DNA of 44,892 nt, taken from JAWLDV01 sp046537975. GTDB lineage: Bacteria; Desulfobacterota; Desulfobulbia; Desulfobulbales; SURF-16. The translations under genes were made by a program, and so were the position numbers. The stretch's first letter is position 1. Each line of letters begins with the position of its first letter. The notes under the pieces are model-generated. The model was not told where the DNA came from, searched no databases, and was given only the letters and a program-made list of their open reading frames with translations. Where the stretch lies: NCBI GenBank assembly GCA_046537975.1, contig JBKHJR010000015.1, positions 1-44,892 of the forward strand. The letters run 5' to 3'. Shown here one piece after another: positions 24,113-32,409 of the stretch.

Positions 24113-25075
24113 TTATTCAGCCCCACTTAATCTTATGGTATTACTGAGAGTGAGATAGACTTCGGTATCGGTGCCTGGCAGGCGCATGCCGTTCTTGCGC
24201 AGAACGCTGTGAATCCAGATCTGATAGAGGTCGCCGGTGATAGGTTGAACCTCTCGCTTCATCAAGACATTGGCTTTGTCCTTTCGTTCTATAATTTTCA
24301 CCTCGCGGAACTGATTGAGATAATTGTCCACCAGCCCAAAGACGCGTCCAGAGGTCGTTGCCTGGTTGACATTCTCTTGATAGACCAGAATGTCTTCGCC
24401 AAGGTCTCTGATCAAGCAACTCAATTTCCGGGCCAGATAAGAAGCAACAAGGTCAACCTGATCTTCGGTAAAAGGCAGTGGACGCAAACCACGAAGATGT
24501 TCATCCACATGGCGGTGAGAGAGAGCGGTACGTTGCTCCCGGGTTGCAGGACCGATCCAGCTGGCCCCGAAGCCGGTAATCCACATCTCTTCGCGCAGGT
24601 CCATGGCCCAAAGGGTAACCTGTAAATCGCCGCTGGCCGGCAGTAATTTACAATCAATGCCGATATATATTTCCGGCAAGGTCTGGTCAACACAGCCGAC
24701 TTCCTGAAGGGAACGGTGATGTTCCCATGGCTTGAGGGCTGACTGCCATAACAGATTAATTCCCTTGGTCCGGGCCAGGCCAGTCATGAGGCGCAACCGA
24801 ATTTCATTGGTAAGATCGTCGATTTCAGTACTGATTTCCCCGTCCTGTAGACCGGCGACCAAAAAAGGCCGCCCGGACAGGCGAGGGTTACGGGTGAGTT
24901 CGGTGGAGAGATAAGCAAGAAGTTCTCCTTCCACCCAGTCATAAAGGGTACACTTTGAGCTGATGGTATTGTGACTTCCACCGGTGGAAGAAGTGCCGAT
25001 GCGGGTACCGGTTGTCGTTGTACAACCTGCCATCAGCAGGAGCAGGGTTATCACGATTATAGGGCGAAGTTTCAT
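24113..25075 (-). CDS. predicted lipoprotein of unknown function
   Basis: A 320-residue lipoprotein: signal peptide and lipobox (LLLMAGCT, Cys at about residue 18), a Thr/Ser/Gly-rich linker and a mixed alpha/beta mature domain. No family recognised; a pattern of two homologous halves (LTRNPRLSGRPFLVAG near residue 65 and LIRDLGEDILVYQENV near 225) recalls outer-membrane-tethered assembly proteins. It starts 17 bp after the stop of the lytic transglycosylase gene with GGAGGATTT in front, so both are co-transcribed. Confidence 0.65.
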   Translation of the reverse strand: MKLRPIIVITLLLLMAGCTTTTGTRIGTSSTGGSHNTISSKCTLYDWVEGELLAYLSTELTRNPRLSGRPFLVAGLQDGEISTEIDDLTNEIRLRLMTGLARTKGINLLWQSALKPWEHHRSLQEVGCVDQTLPEIYIGIDCKLLPASGDLQVTLWAMDLREEMWITGFGASWIGPATREQRTALSHRHVDEHLRGLRPLPFTEDQVDLVASYLARKLSCLIRDLGEDILVYQENVNQATTSGRVFGLVDNYLNQFREVKIIERKDKANVLMKREVQPITGDLYQIWIHSVLRKNGMRLPGTDTEVYLTLSNTIRLSGAE

Positions 25076-25092
25076 TTGAAATCCTCCGGATT

Positions 25093-25917
25093 TCAGTGGA
25101 AGATTTTATCTTCCTTAACCTCGTAACCGGCTCTTTGCAGAGCCTGGAGAGAACAACTTAATTCCCGGTCGTCACGATAGAGAAGAACCACATAAAATTC
25201 GTTTAAAGAATTGCGGAACCAGTCCAACCGTACCTGCGGGGCATGCCGCTCTGCATGTTCAATAAAACCCAGGGCCCGGAAGGGAGCCTTAAAATAGATT
25301 ATCGGCGCCTTATGTTCAGTAATGTACTTTTCCTTCGGCTCGGTCCGGCCGGGGCTGCCGGTCCTGAGTCGCTCCTTGCCGGCAACCCGTTCCAGATGAT
25401 GATAGATATAACCGCTGTACCACTCGGCCTTATCAGGCAGCGACCAGGCAGTCTTATCGGCAGGGATACGGGAAGGGCCGTAATTATAAGCGGCCAGAGT
25501 GAGGTGGATGTCCCCGTTATACAGGCCCAGCAATTTTTTTAGATAGCGGCTGCCGGCCATTATGTTTTTACATGGCTGATAGAGCCCTTCGGGAGAGCTG
25601 AAGCCGAGTTCCCTGGCGGTATTGGGCCAGAGTATCTGCATGATACCGTAGCAGCTGGCATCACTTTTTGCTCTCGGGTTGAAATCAGATTCTCCTCTGG
25701 CTACTGCGAGAAGCAGATTCAAGGGAAGATCATATTTCCTGGCTGCTTTTTCAAAGCAGTTCTGATAGGGGAATATGGCTGTGGGCTTATCCCAGCACCG
25801 TTCACGGACGGCGAATTTTTGCCAGAGTCCGGAATAATCCCGTGCAGCTACATTTACTGCCCAGGTCGGCATAGGCGTAAAGGAAATGACCAGCAGTACT
25901 TGAACGGTCAGCCGCAA
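25093..25917 (-). CDS. SLT-type lytic transglycosylase
   Basis: A 274-residue exported protein with an N-terminal signal segment (about 1-20) and an SLT goose-lysozyme-like domain at about 55-170. The catalytic Glu is in AVARGESDFNP, followed by CYGIMQI and NIMAGSRYLKKLL and AAYNYGPSRI, all typical family I motifs. It cleaves the glycan strands of peptidoglycan in the periplasm. The C-terminal about 70 residues (RLDWFRNSLNEFYVVLLYRD) have a SPOR-like alpha/beta pattern. It is the first gene of a minus-strand trio with a lipoprotein and an anchored protein. The start at 25917 lacks a clear Shine-Dalgarno. Confidence 0.85.
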   Translation of the reverse strand: MRLTVQVLLVISFTPMPTWAVNVAARDYSGLWQKFAVRERCWDKPTAIFPYQNCFEKAARKYDLPLNLLLAVARGESDFNPRAKSDASCYGIMQILWPNTARELGFSSPEGLYQPCKNIMAGSRYLKKLLGLYNGDIHLTLAAYNYGPSRIPADKTAWSLPDKAEWYSGYIYHHLERVAGKERLRTGSPGRTEPKEKYITEHKAPIIYFKAPFRALGFIEHAERHAPQVRLDWFRNSLNEFYVVLLYRDDRELSCSLQALQRAGYEVKEDKIFH

Positions 25918-26138
25918 TTTAAATTACAGAACAATAAGAATTATCTTTCAAAACTGCCTCTGAAATAGGTGGCTGCAAAAAACAACAGACACGATTTATC
26001 CGGAATTCATAAAAATTATCTGGCTTGACAGACAGATAATTTGTTTATACAAAAAATTTAGGGTGTTAAAATTATCCAACTATACATTGACCTAATTGCT
26101 TGAAATCCGGTTACCTGCCTCATACAAGATTTATCCTG

Positions 26139-27284
26139 ATGAAAAAAGCCAGACTACACTCTCTGAAGATTCCCGGCCTGAGCCAGGCGGCAGGTTCAAT
26201 GTTCCGCGTTCTTAAAAACTCCTCCGTCAAGGCCGGTCTTCCCCCGGGGACTCCGGTCCTGGTTGGTGAACAGAAGACAGAGCAGGTCAAAATCACGGTC
26301 CTGGATTATGATCAGACCAATGTGGAAGTGTTTACCCCGGAAACTCCGGAAGACTGCACCATGTACCGGCAGAAATCAACAGTGACCTGGATCAATGTGG
26401 ATGGACTGCATCAGGTCGACCTGGTCGAAAGGCTGTGCTCCGGTTTCGGGCTTCATCCCCTTACGGTGGAAGATATTCTCAATACCACTCAGCGCCCCAA
26501 ACTTGATATTTTTGAGGACTATCTTTTCCTGGTTCTCAAGATGCAGACTTATAATGCTGAAAGCGGCCTGGTTGATATGGAGCAGGTCAGCTTTGTCCTG
26601 GGAGAGAACTACCTTATCTCTTTCCAGGAAAAACCCGGTGATACCTTTGACGGCGTCCGTAACCGTATTCAGAGCCAAAAAGGCCGGATAAACAAAATGA
26701 AGGCGGATTATCTTATTTACGCCCTGCTCGACTCCATTATTGACAATTACTTCACTGTCCTGGAAGAAATAAGCGGGGAAATCGAAGAAATAGAAGAAAA
26801 ACTGATCAGCTCACCAAGCCCGGAGACCTTACAGAAAATCCATATCCTGAAGCGGGAGATGATCATGCTCAGGAAATCGGTCTGGCCCCTGCGCGAAGTC
26901 ATCAACAGTCTGGTCCGTGATGAAGAAATCGATTTGATCAGCGACTCCATCTATTTTTATCTGAAAGACCTATACGACCATACCATCCAGGTAATAGATA
27001 CCATTGAAACGTTCCGGGACATCATTTCCGGTATGCTGGACATTTACCTCTCTTCAATGAACAACCGGATGAACGAAGTTATGAAAGTCTTAACCATCTT
27101 TGCCGCCATTTTCATCCCGCTTACTTTCATTGCCGGCCTCTACGGCATGAATTTCGATCCAGGAAAAAGCCCCCTCAATATGCCGGAACTTAGCTGGTAT
27201 TACGGCTATCCCTTTGCTCTCGGGTTGATGTTGGCAACAGCCCTGGTTCTGCTCATTTACTTTAAACGGAAAAAATGGTTTTAA
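26139..27284 (+). CDS. corA: CorA-type magnesium/cobalt channel
   Basis: A 381-residue CorA protein: a long cytoplasmic domain (about 1-315) with the DILNTTQRPKLDIFEDYLFL signature, a long stalk helix, and two C-terminal membrane helices. The selectivity motif YGMNF follows the first membrane segment, and the tail ends in Lys/Arg/Trp. CorA channels form pentamers that admit Mg2+ and Co2+. The start is placed at ATG 26139 (MKKARLHS); a TTG at 26100 and an ATG at 26199 are in frame, and none has a strong Shine-Dalgarno. A second magnesium transporter, MgtE, follows 103 bp later on the same strand. Confidence 0.9.
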   Translation: MKKARLHSLKIPGLSQAAGSMFRVLKNSSVKAGLPPGTPVLVGEQKTEQVKITVLDYDQTNVEVFTPETPEDCTMYRQKSTVTWINVDGLHQVDLVERLCSGFGLHPLTVEDILNTTQRPKLDIFEDYLFLVLKMQTYNAESGLVDMEQVSFVLGENYLISFQEKPGDTFDGVRNRIQSQKGRINKMKADYLIYALLDSIIDNYFTVLEEISGEIEEIEEKLISSPSPETLQKIHILKREMIMLRKSVWPLREVINSLVRDEEIDLISDSIYFYLKDLYDHTIQVIDTIETFRDIISGMLDIYLSSMNNRMNEVMKVLTIFAAIFIPLTFIAGLYGMNFDPGKSPLNMPELSWYYGYPFALGLMLATALVLLIYFKRKKWF

Positions 27285-27387
27285 GACCACACTGCCCAAT
27301 GGTTTTCAGTTCTCCTCCTTCTAAAACCATAGGTCCATCAAGTCTATCACATTATATAAGATACTCAGTGTCTAAAGGTTCAGGCTG

Positions 27388-28668
27388 GTGACAATCGGCG
27401 AAAAACAACAAGAAATGCTGGCTGCCGTCAAAGAGTTCCGGCGGCTGAATCCGGCAGAGCGGGCCGAGGCCCTGGAGGATTATACTCCGGAACAGGCCAG
27501 AACAATCTTCGAAGAACTCGAAACTCCGCTGCAGGAAGAAATGCTGGCCTACCTGAGCGAAGACCAGGTACACCGGCTGCTGGAGGACCTTGATCCCGAT
27601 GACCGGGTCCGTCTCCTGGATAACCTGCCTGCCTCGGTAGCCAAAATTCTGCTGGCCCATTTGAGTCCCCGGGAGCAACGCCTGACCCACAAGCTGCTCT
27701 CTTTTCCCAAAGAGAGTGCTGGCCGCATCATGAGTCCGGAATATCTGCCCCTCCGGCCGGAGATGCCTGCCAGAATGGCCTTGTCCCTTATCCAGCGGGA
27801 AGGCTCTTCAGTGGATACCATAAATGCTCTCCCGGTCCTGGATGCCGAGGACCACTTGGCCGGAATGGCCATGCTAAGTACTTTGGTACTGGCTGACCCC
27901 GGTGAACTGGTCGCGGATTTGATGATGACTTCAGTGCCCACAGTCAGCCCTGAAACCGATCAGGAGGAGGTGGCCCGCTTGATCCAAGCGGCGGACCTTC
28001 TGGCAGTGCCGGTAGTGGACACATCCCGGCGCCTCCTCGGCCTGATCACGGTGGACGACGCCATGGATATCATCCATCTGGAACAAGAAGAAGATTTCGC
28101 AAGAATCGGTGCCAGTGAACCACTGGACCGTCCCTACTTCTCCACCTCCCTGCTGCACCTGACCCGGGCCCGCCTGGTCTGGCTGCTGCTCCTGGCCGTA
28201 GCCAGTGTCCTGACGGTCAATGTCCTGAGCGCCTTCGAATCAATGTTGACAGAGGTAATCAGTCTTTCCTTGTTTATTCCTCTCCTTATCGGGATCGGGG
28301 GCAACAGCGGGGCCCAGTCAGCAACCACGGTAGTCCGGGCCATGGCCACCGGTGACGCGGACGATATAGGCGTAGTGCGGGTAATCTTCCGGGAAACCCG
28401 CGTTGGTCTACTGCTTGGCACTGCTGTAGCAATAATCGCCTATATGGCTGTATCCCTGCTGTTTGATCCGGATCTGGCCACTACTGTCTCCCTGACCCTG
28501 ATTGTCATCTGTACACTCGCCACCCTGGTGGGGTCCGGCATGCCCCTGCTGGCCCACCGTCTTGGGATTGATCCGGCGGTGGTCAGCGCCCCGGTGGTCA
28601 CGACCCTGATCGACGCCAGCGGCCTGCTGATCTATTTCCTCATTGCCGGGCTGGTCATGGGAATCTGA
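27388..28668 (+). CDS. mgtE: MgtE-type magnesium channel
   Basis: A 426-residue MgtE protein: N-terminal superhelical domain (EQARTIFEELETPLQEEMLA, LEDLDPDDRVRLL), two CBS domains at about 120-245 and a C-terminal membrane domain of five helices with the pore motif IGGNSGAQSATTVVRAMATG. MgtE homodimers take up Mg2+ and close when cytoplasmic Mg2+ is high through the N and CBS domains. The start is a GTG at 27388 with little ribosome site. It lies behind CorA; no M-box-like leader was noticed between them. Confidence 0.9.
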   Translation: MTIGEKQQEMLAAVKEFRRLNPAERAEALEDYTPEQARTIFEELETPLQEEMLAYLSEDQVHRLLEDLDPDDRVRLLDNLPASVAKILLAHLSPREQRLTHKLLSFPKESAGRIMSPEYLPLRPEMPARMALSLIQREGSSVDTINALPVLDAEDHLAGMAMLSTLVLADPGELVADLMMTSVPTVSPETDQEEVARLIQAADLLAVPVVDTSRRLLGLITVDDAMDIIHLEQEEDFARIGASEPLDRPYFSTSLLHLTRARLVWLLLLAVASVLTVNVLSAFESMLTEVISLSLFIPLLIGIGGNSGAQSATTVVRAMATGDADDIGVVRVIFRETRVGLLLGTAVAIIAYMAVSLLFDPDLATTVSLTLIVICTLATLVGSGMPLLAHRLGIDPAVVSAPVVTTLIDASGLLIYFLIAGLVMGI

Positions 28669-28813
28669 TTCCGTGAAGATTCTGAAGGCATTTTGGCAGG
28701 TCAGGGGGCGAAGGAGATGATGGGTTAATTTGACGAATTGTCGAATGTTACGATTAATTAAGATTAATGAGTGTATCAGGAAACCATGTGTGAGGCCGGA
28801 AGAATAGTTAGAA

Positions 28814-30595
28814 TCAGGCCACGGTGCCGGCCAGTTCCTCTAATTCGCGAACATATTTTCCATAATCCTTGGAACCCCAGGCCGAGTAGTTCAGGTTTAT
28901 GAAAATGCCGGTGAGCTTGGTAAAATAGCTGCGGGCCTCTTCCTTGTCCTTGAAATCATAGTCGTAATCTATGAGGTGTTTGAGGCGGAGGAAGTTCTCC
29001 TCCTGGCGTTCCGGAGAGGTGGAGACATCCACTTCGTCAAAGGCGTCCTGCTGGAGATAGACCATATCCACAAAATAGGCCTTCTGATAGATGACAAAAT
29101 CCTCCAGGGATATCCCTTCCTCGCCGGTAACCTGCATCATCCGGCGGACACTGTCCCCCTGCCTGAGGAGATCAAGTACATCCAGAACCATGTCGGTCCA
29201 GCCTTCGTGCAGGTTCTTGTCCAGATAATCCCGAAGCTGTTCCAGATAGCGGGACCAGGAGATTAAGGGATCGATGGCCGGGTAGAAGCGGCGATAGGCC
29301 CGTTCAGAAGAGAGGCCCAGAAAGGCCTTGACCGTGGCCAGAGTGGACTGAGTGACCGGCTCCTCGAAATTACCTCCGGCCGGTGAAACAGTGCCGATCA
29401 TAGTGAGCGAGCCCACTTTCTTATCCTGGGCCCGGACCACTCCGGCCCTTTCATAGACCTCCTTGATATTGGAATCAAGGTAGGCTGGGTAAGCCTCTTC
29501 CCCCGGGATCTCTTCCAGATTGCCGGAGGTCTCGCGCATGGCCTGGGCCCAGCGCGAGGTGGAGTCGGCCAGGAGCAGGGTCTCATGACCCATCTGCCGG
29601 TAATACTCGCCCAGGGTGACCCCGGTATATATCGAGGCCTCCCGTGCCGCCACCGGCATAGAAGAGGTATTGCAGATAATCACGGTCCGCTCCATCAGGG
29701 AGCCGCCTCCCCGGGGATCTTTCATCCTGGAGAAATCATTTATCATTTCCACCACCTCCCCTGCCCTTTCCCCGCAGGCCACTACAATGACTATGTCCGC
29801 CCTGGAGTAACGGGCAATAAGGCCCTGAACAACGGTCTTGCCTGCTCCGAAAGGCCCGGGAATACAGGCTGTGCCTCCCCGGGCCACCGGGAAGAAAGTG
29901 TCCACGATCCGGATGGTTGAGGTCAAAGGTTCAGAGGGGAAGAGCCGGTCGGAAAGCCCCTGATAAAAGAGGTATTCCGGGAGGGGGCGTCTTACCGGCC
30001 AGCGTTGCTGCAAAGTGATCAATTCTTCCTGGCCGCTCTTACCGCTGATTCTGGCTACCGGATCGTTGACCGTGAAACTGCCGCCCTGGATCCATGTTAC
30101 CTCTACCTCGCCTTTTTGGGCAAAGGGCACCATGATCTTATGGGTATAGCGGCCCTCCTGAACCGTGCCCAGGATACCACCGGCTTTGAGCCGGTTACCG
30201 GCCCGAACCGCAGGGACGAAAGACCATTTGTGGACGCTGTCCAGGGCCTCCACCTGTACCCCGCGGGGCAAAAAGAAGCCGTAATTCGAGGCCAGGACCT
30301 CCAGGGGATTCTGGAGGCCGTCATATATTTTGCCTAAAAGACCCGGGCCCAGGGAAACTGAAAGGAGTTCGCCGGTGAGCTCCACTTTATCACCTACCCT
30401 GATGGCCGCGGTATCTTCAAATACCTGCATGTCTGCCCGCTGGCCCCGGATGCGCAGAACCTCGGCCTTAAGGCGGGCCTCGCCTACGTGAATATAGGCG
30501 ACTTCGTTTTTCATGAGGGACCCGGATTCATATTCCATGGTCACGATGTTGCCCTTGACTCCGGTTACCCGGGCCTCAGTCGAAGAGTTCGGCAT
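28814..30595 (-). CDS. atpA: V-type ATP synthase subunit A (catalytic)
   Basis: A 593-residue catalytic subunit of a V/A-type rotary ATPase. The P-loop GPFGAGKTVVQG is intact, as are the family blocks GERAGEVVEMINDF, LLADSTSRWAQAMRE and EEAYPAYL. This subunit binds and hydrolyses or forms ATP in the A3B3 head. Its start lies 20 bp inside the end of the DUF2764 gene, so translation is coupled. It is the last gene of the operon here, while in chlamydial-type operons A is followed directly by B. Confidence 0.95.
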   Translation of the reverse strand: MPNSSTEARVTGVKGNIVTMEYESGSLMKNEVAYIHVGEARLKAEVLRIRGQRADMQVFEDTAAIRVGDKVELTGELLSVSLGPGLLGKIYDGLQNPLEVLASNYGFFLPRGVQVEALDSVHKWSFVPAVRAGNRLKAGGILGTVQEGRYTHKIMVPFAQKGEVEVTWIQGGSFTVNDPVARISGKSGQEELITLQQRWPVRRPLPEYLFYQGLSDRLFPSEPLTSTIRIVDTFFPVARGGTACIPGPFGAGKTVVQGLIARYSRADIVIVVACGERAGEVVEMINDFSRMKDPRGGGSLMERTVIICNTSSMPVAAREASIYTGVTLGEYYRQMGHETLLLADSTSRWAQAMRETSGNLEEIPGEEAYPAYLDSNIKEVYERAGVVRAQDKKVGSLTMIGTVSPAGGNFEEPVTQSTLATVKAFLGLSSERAYRRFYPAIDPLISWSRYLEQLRDYLDKNLHEGWTDMVLDVLDLLRQGDSVRRMMQVTGEEGISLEDFVIYQKAYFVDMVYLQQDAFDEVDVSTSPERQEENFLRLKHLIDYDYDFKDKEEARSYFTKLTGIFINLNYSAWGSKDYGKYVRELEELAGTVA

Positions 30596-31244
30596 ACTGC
30601 CCCATTACCTCCGTGGTAAGTTGATTAAATCTTTTTCTCCCCTTCTCCCGGTCCTGTTTGACCCAGTTGTTCACCACATCCCAACGCACCAGGTAAAGCA
30701 TCACCGCCTCAAAATCAAAATAGTGGGTTTCAGCCAGTCTCCTCAGGTAATCCCAGATCACCGACACCACCAGACGATGGGCCGCCATTACCTTGTTTTC
30801 CGCCAGATCCAGCCTCAGTTGATCCAGCCAGGGAAAGCGAACTCCAAGGCCAAAGCCGGCACTCTGCCAGTTCCGGACAATATGCCGGCCCCAGGAGCCG
30901 GCCGGCTCCATGGGGGGGAGATTCCGCTGACGACGGCGGACCGCGGCTACCAATATCCGGATATCCATGATAGTGGTAACGATCTCATGGGTCAGGGGAT
31001 ACTCGATATTGGCCACGATCTTATCAAAGGACTCCATAACTTCATGGTCCCTGCGGCAACGGGGCTTACGCTCCCAGCGGAGAAACCTTTCCAGCCGTTC
31101 TATGATCTCCCGGTCCCGGGAAGAAAGCATATCCAGGCGGCTCTCCAGACGGAGCCAGTTAAGGGGAAGCCTGACCTCATCCAGGGTCAGGGGCATAGGC
31201 GGCAGACTGGCAATCAAGGTGAAGTACTCGTTGCGGTGATTCAA
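30576..31244 (-). CDS. DUF2764 V-type ATPase-associated subunit
   Basis: A 222-residue helical protein. The start EYFTLIASLPPMPL and the C-terminal WVKQDREKGRKRFNQL are the conserved ends of the DUF2764 family, found only in V-type ATPase operons of the chlamydia/Bacteroidetes/spirochaete kind, between subunits E and A. No separate subunit C or F gene is present in this operon, so DUF2764 is suspected to replace the C-type stalk subunit; that is inference. It lies 10 bp after subunit E and overlaps subunit A by 20 bp. Confidence 0.8.
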   Translation of the reverse strand: MNHRNEYFTLIASLPPMPLTLDEVRLPLNWLRLESRLDMLSSRDREIIERLERFLRWERKPRCRRDHEVMESFDKIVANIEYPLTHEIVTTIMDIRILVAAVRRRQRNLPPMEPAGSWGRHIVRNWQSAGFGLGVRFPWLDQLRLDLAENKVMAAHRLVVSVIWDYLRRLAETHYFDFEAVMLYLVRWDVVNNWVKQDREKGRKRFNQLTTEVMGQYAELFD

Positions 31245-31254
31245 CTCTCGGTCC

Positions 31255-31929
31255 TCACTGAATGCTGCCCTCTATCAGAGCCCTAAAACGGGGAAGAAGA
31301 TGCTCCAGTAAAAGCTCGGTAATCGACTCCTCGCTGAGATCAATGACGACATCTTCCTCAACCAGTTTGATAGTAAGACCGGTCTTCTTCTGTTTGGAAG
31401 TATGGAGCGTAACCCCGTCCCGAAGCTGATCTGCTGCAGTGGAGAGCATGAACTGGCCCAGGCTGCCCTCCTTAACCTTTTCCGGGTGGCGGCGCAGCTC
31501 CTCCAGACCGACCACATCCTCGGGAAGGATAATTTCCATCTTTTCCTTCCGTTTTTCCTCAGGTAAGGCACGGCCGGCAATCTCAAGGATGACCTGCTTG
31601 AGAAAATCCTCCTCCTGAAAAGTCTCTTCCAGCAGCTCGCCGATCCGCTGGGCAAACTGATGAGTAAGGGTTGACTTCAGGCTGAGCATAGTGTCGCGGG
31701 CCGCAAGCTGGACCGCCTCCTGAGCGGATTTTCGGTAATGCTCCGCCTCCTCCTTGGCCTCCTTGCGGATCTCGTCCGCCTCGGAGTAAGCCTGATCCAC
31801 GATCTGCTTGGCTTTCCGATGGGCCTTGGAGACAATCTTCTCTCCCTCCTGGCGGCCTTCAGCAAGACCTTCTTCACGGAGACGGTTAATTAAATCCTGG
31901 ACTCCGGATGACAGTTTAGGTTCGGCCAT
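31255..31929 (-). CDS. atpE: V-type ATP synthase subunit E (peripheral stalk)
   Basis: A 224-residue peripheral stalk subunit. The N-terminal half is a long charged coiled coil (EEGLAEGRQEGEKIVSKAHR, AKQIVDQAYSEADEIRKEAK), the C-terminal half a globular domain that contacts the A3B3 head. Its neighbours are the proteolipid subunit K before it and DUF2764 after it. A G-type stalk partner is not seen, as in chlamydial-type operons. Confidence 0.85.
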   Translation of the reverse strand: MAEPKLSSGVQDLINRLREEGLAEGRQEGEKIVSKAHRKAKQIVDQAYSEADEIRKEAKEEAEHYRKSAQEAVQLAARDTMLSLKSTLTHQFAQRIGELLEETFQEEDFLKQVILEIAGRALPEEKRKEKMEIILPEDVVGLEELRRHPEKVKEGSLGQFMLSTAADQLRDGVTLHTSKQKKTGLTIKLVEEDVVIDLSEESITELLLEHLLPRFRALIEGSIQ

Positions 31930-31950
31930 AGCTTAATTCCTTTTCTTTTT

Positions 31951-32409
31951 TTAACCTCCTGCTCCTCCGGGAACACCGGCGCTTATTACCAGGGCAAAGA
32001 TAAAAGCAAATACTGCAAAGCCCTCGACGATTGCGGCCGGGGCCAGAGACAGGCCGAAAATTTCCGGTTTGGTCTTACTGACGTGGATCGCTGAGGCACA
32101 GGCGTCCCCCTGGCGCCTCCCGCTCCAGAGCAGAGCCAGGCCGGCAAAGATACCGATGCCGAAGAGACCAGGACCGGACTCCACTGTTACCGGTCGGTTC
32201 AGGGAAAACATGACCACAATGCCGTAGATCGTCTGGGACGAGGGCATGGCTGAGACCCCGACAAAGCGGCCGTAACCGCTGTCCACGTCGAGCAGGGCTC
32301 CACAGGCGGCTTGTCCCGCCTTGGCACAGCCGATGATACTGCCTATGGCTCCCAGAGCCATGGGGCCGTAAATGCCGATCCAGCCCAAGGTGATGATTAT
32401 TGGTTCCAT
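31951..32409 (-). CDS. atpK: V-type ATP synthase subunit K (c-ring proteolipid)
   Basis: A 152-residue four-helix proteolipid forming the rotor ring. The ion-carrying Glu lies in the last helix (AAIVEGFAVFAF). Compared from memory with E. hirae NtpK, the Na+-ligand positions are largely kept: PSSQTIYG (Ser for Thr64, Gln65, Tyr68), RRQGDACASAI (Gln110) and VEGF (Glu139). This favours a Na+-coupled ring. The helix 1-2 loop is longer than in NtpK. GGGAGAAAA precedes the ATG, and the gene overlaps the end of subunit I by 13 bp. Confidence 0.88.
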   Translation of the reverse strand: MEPIIITLGWIGIYGPMALGAIGSIIGCAKAGQAACGALLDVDSGYGRFVGVSAMPSSQTIYGIVVMFSLNRPVTVESGPGLFGIGIFAGLALLWSGRRQGDACASAIHVSKTKPEIFGLSLAPAAIVEGFAVFAFIFALVISAGVPGGAGG

